From positions 471,552 to 535,551 of the forward strand of contig NZ_KQ033885.1 of the NCBI RefSeq assembly GCF_000967265.1: 64,000 nucleotides of DNA, read 5' to 3'. Positions 58,787-64,000 of the stretch are shown here, piece by piece. The position numbers and the translations under genes are program-made. The notes beneath the pieces were generated by a model. It did no database searches. It was not told where the DNA came from and saw nothing but the letters and a program-made list of their open reading frames with translations. Numbering within the stretch: position 1 is the first letter of the stretch; the number at the start of each line of letters is the position of its first letter. The stretch is from Bifidobacterium mellis (lineage in GTDB: Bacteria; Actinomycetota; Actinomycetes; Actinomycetales; Bifidobacteriaceae).

Positions 58787-60310
58787 TCAGCGATCCGGCT
58801 CTTCCCAGATGGTGCCCAGTTTGGCGATGGAGAGGGAGCTGATCAGGGCCTTGCCCTCGCCGGACTCGGCGATTAGGCGGATACCGCGCGGTCCTTCGGC
58901 AGGGAAGGAGTAGGAGGACATGATCTCCAGCCCGTCGTTGACGACGACCTCGACCGAACCCCGGTCCACGATGATGCGCAGCTTGAGCTTGCCCGAGGAC
59001 TTGTCGACGGGAGCAGTGCGGTAGCCACGGTCCCCATAGGTGTTGCAGTGGCGGTCGAGCACCACGCGGCCCAGCTGGTCGTCATAGCAGACCAGCGTGT
59101 GGTCACCTGATTGGGTCCGATGAATCTCCAGGCCGATGCGCTCGGCCTGGGACTTGTTCAGATCGATCTCCATATTGATGTCGGCGGTCTGCGCGTCGTC
59201 CACCAGATCCCGGCTGCTGTTGACCTCCAGCTCGATGGGACCGAAGTCTTGCCTGTCCTGGTCCAGGTCGGAGAACTCGCGTACCGGCAGGCAGCGCAGG
59301 TGATCACCGGCCAGGGTGACCTCGCGGGGTACGGTGAACTGTCCGCACCAGCCATCCTCCTGCATAGGGATTGGCTCGGTGAAGGGGCTCATCCAGCCGA
59401 AGACCAGCCGACGGCCGTCAGGGGCCTGGAAGGTCTGCGGTGCATAGAAGTTATGGCCGTCGTCCCAGAGGTGGAATCCAGTCTCCTGATGGAAGTCGCC
59501 GCCGGGCTGCCAGCTGCCGATCACATAGCCGGCGTTGTTGTGGTTGCGGGCTTCGAACCCGTGGGGCTTCAGGCCCATGGCCGAGTAGCAGATCACCCAC
59601 TTGTCCTCCAGGGGGAACATGTCGGGGCATTCCAGCATGAAGACCTCAGGGTCGGGGTGCCGGTAGATGACCCGGTCGAAGGTCCAGTGCTCCATGTCAT
59701 TGGAGGTGTACATCCAAATCTCGCCGCGTTGTGCGGGGGTGCTGACTCCGAAGACCATGTACCAGAGCCCGCCCATCTTCCACACCTTGGGATCGCGGAA
59801 GTGCAGGATCTTGTCGTCCGGGCAGGGGATCACGACCCCCTTCTTTTCGAAGTGGATCCCGTCTGAGGAGACAGCCATGCACTGCTCCTGGAGGTTGCCG
59901 TCGTCATCGTCGACCCCGTTGCGCCAGCGGTGACCTGTGTAGTAGATGGTCAGACGGCCGTCGTCGCCCACCACGGCCGATCCTGAGAAGACCCCGTCCT
60001 TCTCGACCTCCAGGGTGGGCGCCATGGCCAGGGGCTCGCGCCGCCAGGTGACCAGGTCGGCGCTGGACACATGTCCCCAGTGCATGTTGCCCCACTCGCT
60101 CCCATAGGGATTGAGCTGGAAGTATGCATGATAGCGCCCCTTGTAGTAGCTCAGGCCATTGGGGTCGTTGATCCATCCGGCCTTGGAGGCGATGTGGCAC
60201 TGGGGATACCAGCGGTCATTGCGGGTGGCGAAGAGCCGGTCGATGCTTTTCTGGGCCTTGTCCAGTTGAGCGCTCATGTCGGCGTTTTCCTTGGTTGTTG
60301 GCTGGTTCAT
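58787..60310 (-). CDS. GH32 beta-fructofuranosidase (sucrose/sucrose-6-phosphate hydrolase type)
   Basis: 507 residues from ATG 60310, with AAAGGA eight bases upstream. It is a cytoplasmic retaining beta-fructosidase. The family motifs are the nucleophile Asp49 in GWINDPNGLSYY, FSGSAVVGDDG, the transition-state stabiliser Asp in FRDPKVWK, and the acid/base Glu in ECPDMFPLEDKW. A C-terminal beta-sandwich follows (LKLRIIVDRGSVEVVVND). The gene is downstream of the cscB-like permease and lacI, on the same strand, so its likely substrates are sucrose and short fructo-oligosaccharides brought in by that permease. Confidence 0.96.
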   Translation of the reverse strand: MNQPTTKENADMSAQLDKAQKSIDRLFATRNDRWYPQCHIASKAGWINDPNGLSYYKGRYHAYFQLNPYGSEWGNMHWGHVSSADLVTWRREPLAMAPTLEVEKDGVFSGSAVVGDDGRLTIYYTGHRWRNGVDDDDGNLQEQCMAVSSDGIHFEKKGVVIPCPDDKILHFRDPKVWKMGGLWYMVFGVSTPAQRGEIWMYTSNDMEHWTFDRVIYRHPDPEVFMLECPDMFPLEDKWVICYSAMGLKPHGFEARNHNNAGYVIGSWQPGGDFHQETGFHLWDDGHNFYAPQTFQAPDGRRLVFGWMSPFTEPIPMQEDGWCGQFTVPREVTLAGDHLRCLPVREFSDLDQDRQDFGPIELEVNSSRDLVDDAQTADINMEIDLNKSQAERIGLEIHRTQSGDHTLVCYDDQLGRVVLDRHCNTYGDRGYRTAPVDKSSGKLKLRIIVDRGSVEVVVNDGLEIMSSYSFPAEGPRGIRLIAESGEGKALISSLSIAKLGTIWEEPDR

Positions 60311-60360
60311 CCTTGAATCCTTTCGGGTTGGATGGGTGCTGATGATGGTTGGTATGGGGA

Positions 60361-61653
60361 TCAGCCCTGGGTTACGGCGGACTTCTGCGAATCCCTGATG
60401 AAGGGATCGCCGTCCACCTGCTGGTCGTCGCGCTTGAGCACGAAGATGCCGTAGATCAGGGCCGCGAGCACCACCAGGGAGATGGTGTAGAAGGTGACCT
60501 GGTCGCCGGCCCGGTCGTGGAGCATGCCCAGCGGGGTGGACATGGCCACCTGGCCGACCTGGGAGGCGATCTGGAAGCCCACCATGTAGAGGGTGGCGGA
60601 CAGCTTGGGGTTGAAGTGCAGGGTGAAGTAGCGGAAGGCAGGCAGGCTGAAGAGCGGGACCTCAATGGAGTGGAAGAGCTTGACAACGGAGACCATGACC
60701 GGGTCGTGGAAGAACCCGCACAGACCGATCCTGGCGAACATGACCGTAGCTCCCAGCAGAAGGGAGTTACGCACGCCGATCTTGCGCATGATGATGGGAA
60801 CCACGCCCATCATGGCTGATTCCAGGAACACTTGGATGGAGTTGAGGATGCCGTAGACCTCGTGACCCTGTTCCGGGGTGGGGAAGAGGTTGGCATAGTA
60901 GTTGGGGAACATCTGCTGGTCGAAGACCGTGTAGAAGGTGTTGGTGAAGATCACAAAGACGATCAGGAGCCAGAGGGCGGGCATGCCCAGGACATGGATC
61001 ATGTCGCGCAGGGAGGGCTGGGACTTTTCGCCCTCGGGGGTGGACTCTCGCTTGATCTCCTCGCGTTGCTCATCGGGGATCCAGAAGGCGTAGACCAGGA
61101 GCATGCACGCGCCGAAGGCGGACCCCAGCCAGAAGTTGATCATCGGGTTGATGTTGAAAGTGAACCCTGCGATCAGAGCCACAATGGCGTAGCCGAAGGA
61201 GCCCCAGGCGCGGGACTGGCCGTATTCGAATCCGAATTTGCGGCTGTACCGCTCGGTGATGGCCTCGATCAGGGAGCAGCCTGACATGAAACCTGCGGAT
61301 AGAACGATTGAACCGAGTACGGCGCCCAGGATCAGGTTGGAATGCATGAGGGGGGCGTAGATGAACTGCACGAAAGGTCCGACCAGCGCTGCAATGGCGG
61401 CGATGAAGATGGCGAGCCTACGCTTGACCCCCAGCTCGTCCTGTATTACCCCGTAGACAAACATTATTATCAGCGTGCCCACGGAGTTGATGGAGTAGAT
61501 GTTGCCGACCTGGGTGTTGGTCATGCCAAGGCCGTTGATCAGCCATGGCGAGTAGAAGGACCACCAGATGCCCCAGGCGCAGAAGAAGAAGAATATTCCG
61601 GTAGAGGATTCCAAATATGATGGATTCCTCCATGCTGATGATTTGGCGGCCAT
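60361..61653 (-). CDS. LacY-family sucrose/oligosaccharide:H+ symporter
   Basis: 430 residues, ATG 61653 with GGGAGGGG upstream. Twelve membrane segments. The N-terminus GIFFFFCAWGIWWSFYSPWL is typical of the OHS (LacY/CscB/RafB) group, as are VYGVIQDELGVKRRL and EYGQSRAWGSFGYAIVAL. It imports a disaccharide or trisaccharide with a proton. The GH32 gene is 50 bases downstream on the same strand, and an operator-bearing promoter and lacI precede it, so sucrose is the most likely substrate (CscB-like). Confidence 0.92.
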   Translation of the reverse strand: MAAKSSAWRNPSYLESSTGIFFFFCAWGIWWSFYSPWLINGLGMTNTQVGNIYSINSVGTLIIMFVYGVIQDELGVKRRLAIFIAAIAALVGPFVQFIYAPLMHSNLILGAVLGSIVLSAGFMSGCSLIEAITERYSRKFGFEYGQSRAWGSFGYAIVALIAGFTFNINPMINFWLGSAFGACMLLVYAFWIPDEQREEIKRESTPEGEKSQPSLRDMIHVLGMPALWLLIVFVIFTNTFYTVFDQQMFPNYYANLFPTPEQGHEVYGILNSIQVFLESAMMGVVPIIMRKIGVRNSLLLGATVMFARIGLCGFFHDPVMVSVVKLFHSIEVPLFSLPAFRYFTLHFNPKLSATLYMVGFQIASQVGQVAMSTPLGMLHDRAGDQVTFYTISLVVLAALIYGIFVLKRDDQQVDGDPFIRDSQKSAVTQG

Positions 61654-61743
61654 GCTGCCCCTCCCTCACTTGTTGTGCACCGCTTCTCCGCAGTGTCTTC
61701 CGGTTCGATGCACTTACTGTGTGCAGAGCGAATCCTGGTAGGT

Positions 61744-61781
61744 ATAGTAAGTCGTCAATCGATTTACGTCAAACGATTGAC
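61744..61781 (-). promoter_or_regulatory. cscB-like/GH32 promoter with two adjacent LacI-type operators
   Basis: On the minus strand TTGACG (61767-61772), a 17-base spacer and TACTAT (61744-61749) form a promoter. Two 14-bp near-palindromes, 61754-61767 and 61768-61781, match each other at 12 of 14 bases and cover the -35 and the spacer. Repressor binding would block transcription of the permease and GH32 genes. The remainder of 61654-61923 shows no gene. Confidence 0.75.
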
Positions 61782-61923
61782 TATTGCTGTCAGTTCTTAC
61801 TCACGCGGTGAGTGGTTAGCAAGGGATGTTGGCTGATTGGCTATCGGCGACTTGTATCAAGCTAGCCAGAATTGGACCTGGGTTCGGCATCTTGCGACAG
61901 TGAAGGGGAAGGGTGAGTGTGGC

Positions 61924-62997
61924 TTAGCGGCTGGCCGGGACCAGGTCTGAGGTGGCATCGAGGCGGGTAGAGCCCTTGCGAATCAGGGCGCAATGGATGC
62001 GTACCCCGCCAGCTTGATCGAGCGGCGGAAGGACAGCACGGGTATCGGGCAGCGGAAGAGCACCGCGGCGGGGATTGATTTGCGCCAGCAGTCGTCGCAC
62101 CGCCCAGAAGCCCATCTCGTAGTGGGGCAGTTCGACCGTGGTCAGGGGAGGGGCCGAGGTCTCGGCTACGACCTGGTGGTTGTCCACGCCCACCAGATTC
62201 AGGTCCCTGCCGATGACCAGATGGCGTGCGGCGGCGGCCTGGTAGAGGTAAAAGGAACGCGAATCATTGAAGCAGAAGACGCCATCGGGGTGCTGGTCGT
62301 CCATCAGATCGTTTGTCTGATCCATGGCCTCCTGGTTGAAGCCCACCAGTCGGATTAAGGCCTGACTTGCAGGTAATCCCGCTTCCTTAAGAGCGGTCTG
62401 ATATCCGCGCATTCTATCTTCCTGCGCCGGCAGATCCTGTGTGGTGCCCAGGTAGGCCACTCGGCGACTACCTGATTCGATCAAATGGCGGGTGGCATCG
62501 TAGCCGATCAGAAACTCGTCAGGCGCGATGCTGGGGCAGCGGTTGGCCCGCTCCACTGCATTGACCACCACGGCAGGGCAGGAGCGCAGCGCCTGGGGTA
62601 GGTCGACATTCTGGTCATACATCTTGGCGAAGAGGAAACCGTCCACCCCATAGCGCTTCAGGGCCTGAATCTGTTCTGATTCACGGATGCCCCCATCGGT
62701 GGAGACGGTGAGAAGCACATAGCCGCGCTCGGCTGCCGCATCCTGCGCGCCCTGAATGATGGCGCCGGCGTATGGCGTGGTGGCCACCTCTTCGCTGATG
62801 AAGCCCAGCATGCCGGTCTTGCTGGTGCGCAGGGACCGTGCCATGGGATTGGGCCGATAGCCCAGGGTCTTGGCTGTGTTGCGCACCTTTCGGGCGATCT
62901 CCGACTTGACCCTGCCCTTGTCGCGGCCGTTGAGCACCAGGGAGACCGTGGAGACGGACACGCCTGTGCGTTCGGCGATCTGCTTCATCGTGATCAT
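61924..62997 (-). CDS. LacI-family transcriptional repressor of the sucrose locus
   Basis: About 357 residues from ATG 62997; an in-frame GTG two codons upstream is an alternative. The N-terminal HTH and hinge are clear (MKQIAERTGVSVSTVSLVLNGRDKGRVKSEIARKVRNTAKTLGYRPNPMARSLR). The periplasmic-binding-like effector domain follows (MLGFISEEVATTPYAGAIIQGAQDAA, DGFLFAKM, GYDATRHLIESG). It lies upstream of the permease and GH32 genes on the same strand and probably represses them through the operators at 61754-61781 until sucrose or fructose binds. Confidence 0.94.
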   Translation of the reverse strand: MITMKQIAERTGVSVSTVSLVLNGRDKGRVKSEIARKVRNTAKTLGYRPNPMARSLRTSKTGMLGFISEEVATTPYAGAIIQGAQDAAAERGYVLLTVSTDGGIRESEQIQALKRYGVDGFLFAKMYDQNVDLPQALRSCPAVVVNAVERANRCPSIAPDEFLIGYDATRHLIESGSRRVAYLGTTQDLPAQEDRMRGYQTALKEAGLPASQALIRLVGFNQEAMDQTNDLMDDQHPDGVFCFNDSRSFYLYQAAAARHLVIGRDLNLVGVDNHQVVAETSAPPLTTVELPHYEMGFWAVRRLLAQINPRRGALPLPDTRAVLPPLDQAGGVRIHCALIRKGSTRLDATSDLVPASR

Positions 62998-63058
62998 GGG
63001 CACACCTTAACTTGCTCAGGCGATTTCAGCCCGGCTGATCTTCGGTGACAGTGAGCCT

Positions 63059-63394
63059 TCAGCGGTTTTCCCCGCCCAGGATCCGGTCGACCCGCTCCAC
63101 CTTTTCGTGGATCTGGTCCCGCTTGCCGGAGCGGATGTCCAGCTTGAGGCTGACGCCGGTCCTGTACCCCTGCTCGGCCAGGACCCGTGTGGCCTCTTCC
63201 ACGACCTCCATGACCCGGTGCAGATCACCTTCGATCACGGTGCTCATGGCATTGGTCTGGTTGGGTAGCCCCGAGTCCCTGATGACCTTGATGACCTGGG
63301 CCACATAGGTGGACAGCTCCTCACCCTGACCGGAGGGTGCGATCGTGACCTCGGCTACGGTGTTCAGATAGGATGGGTCGTTCATATCGGGCAT
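63059..63394 (-). CDS. MTH1187/YkoF-type thiamine-binding protein
   Basis: 111 residues from ATG 63394, with GAAAGG eight bases upstream. It matches the MTH1187/UPF0045 family: NTVAEVTIAPSGQGEELSTYVAQVI near the N-terminus, then NAMSTVIEGDLHRVMEVVEEA. Structural work on homologues shows binding of thiamine or a similar ring compound, and possible roles in thiamine transport or salvage. The function here is not proved by the neighbours, which are a LacI gene downstream and the divergent glyS. Confidence 0.85.
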   Translation of the reverse strand: MPDMNDPSYLNTVAEVTIAPSGQGEELSTYVAQVIKVIRDSGLPNQTNAMSTVIEGDLHRVMEVVEEATRVLAEQGYRTGVSLKLDIRSGKRDQIHEKVERVDRILGGENR

Positions 63395-63591
63395 ATCGGA
63401 AACCTTTCCGCATCGATTGGCGTTCGTAGGCAGGATGCCCGGTGTCCCCTGCGGTCACCCGCGCGGCCTCCCGCACCTGCCTCGATGGTAGGCCTCTACG
63501 CTGACAGCAGGTCACCCGCCGAAGGTATGCTGGAGGCCGGTCATCAGGTCGTAGCCCCCAGGAGGGGGTTCCCGAGCAGAAGGTGTGATCA

Positions 63592-64000
63592 GTGGCAGTA
63601 TCGAAACTGGATGAGGTCATCTCCCTGGCCAAGCGCCGAGGGTTCGTCTTTCCCGCAGGGGAGATCTACGGCGGGACGCGCTCGGCCTGGGACTATGGTC
63701 CTTTGGGCGTGGCTCTCAAGGACAATATCAAGCGTGAGTGGTGGCGGACCATGGTGGTCACCCGCGACGACGTGGTCGGCGTGGACACCTCGGTCATCCT
63801 GCCCACGGCGGTCTGGGAGGCCTCGGGCCATGTCTCCGTTTTCAACGACCCCCTGATCGAGTGCCTGAACTGCCACAAGCGGCACCGGGCCGACACCCTG
63901 GAGGAGGCCTACGTTGAAAAGCACGGCCATGATCCGGAAAACGGCCTCAAGGACATCCCCTGCCCGGACTGCGGCACCAAGGGACAGTGGACCGAGCCGC
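63592..64000 (+). CDS. glyS: Glycyl-tRNA synthetase, 3'-truncated by window edge
   Basis: 136 codons are visible from GTG 63592, preceded by AGAAGG about 8 bases upstream. The translation begins [20 protein letters not shown], then [20 protein letters not shown] (class II alpha2 GlyRS), [20 protein letters not shown], and the zinc-type cysteine pairs [11 protein letters not shown] and [12 protein letters not shown]. It charges tRNA-Gly. It diverges from the thiamine-binding gene. A TATGCT at 63526-63531 is a possible -10. No T-box core is present in its leader. Confidence 0.93.
   Translation, partial: MAVSKLDEVISLAKRRGFVFPAGEIYGGTRSAWDYGPLGVALKDNIKREWWRTMVVTRDDVVGVDTSVILPTAVWEASGHVSVFNDPLIECLNCHKRHRADTLEEAYVEKHGHDPENGLKDIPCPDCGTKGQWTEP

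Noticed and set aside
63395-63591. T-box leader for glyS
   Set aside because: The TGGTACCGCG core is absent from the leader.

Overview
The window is G+C-rich, gene-dense actinobacterial chromosome. Glycoside hydrolase loci, a translational-type T-box on ileS, the order dxr-ispG, and the cluster of a uvrD-like helicase, a DUF2342 protein and a PDZ/Lon-type protease point to Bifidobacterium. A clade adapted to plant glycans, such as those of the insect gut, is possible, but that is inference. No phage, insertion sequence or CRISPR array was seen.

Region 1 (1-8.5 kb) looks like a beta-galactan uptake unit. It holds the C-terminal part of a large cell-surface GH30 enzyme with carbohydrate-binding modules and a wall anchor, two ABC sugar permeases, a lipoprotein sugar-binding protein and an AraC-type regulator. 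A tandem 20-bp repeat and a LacI-like palindrome lie upstream of the permeases. No ATPase gene is present, so a shared MsiK-type ATPase is presumed.

Region 2 (8.5-20.2 kb) contains a methyltransferase, tRNA-Arg(CCT), a membrane-bound endonuclease/exonuclease/phosphatase-fold protein, exonuclease VII (xseA, xseB), a giant 1824-residue protein of the 2-hydroxyacyl-CoA dehydratase activase type, and a sugar O-acetyltransferase.

Region 3 (19.6-27.8 kb) is a beta-glycoside utilisation locus. A TetR repressor diverges from an operon of MFS transporter, cytoplasmic GH30, GH42 and GH3. The operon promoter carries a palindrome over its -10 element. These intracellular enzymes could finish the degradation of oligosaccharides released in region 1.

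Region 4 (27.8-55.7 kb) is mostly housekeeping. It includes a GCS2-type ligase, T-box-ileS, an aldo/keto reductase, an SPFH protein, a patatin, murI, dapF, a VKOR-like protein, a PHP phosphoesterase, small DUF3107 and DUF3052 proteins, a phosphotransferase-fold protein lacking its catalytic aspartates, the UvrD-like helicase, the DUF2342 protein, the PDZ/Lon protease, a multidrug MFS pump, tRNA-Val(TAC), a multi-DivIVA-motif protein, dxr, ispG, a membrane alpha/beta hydrolase, recO and uppS. Dxr, IspG and UppS link isoprenoid precursor synthesis to the cell-wall lipid carrier.

Region 5 (55.7-64 kb) has an AbgB-like M20 amidohydrolase paired with an MFS transporter, a LacI-controlled sucrose locus (lacI, cscB-like permease, GH32), a thiamine-binding (MTH1187-type) protein and the 5' end of glycyl-tRNA synthetase. 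Gene ends are mostly marked by strong hairpins, several of them shared by convergent genes.
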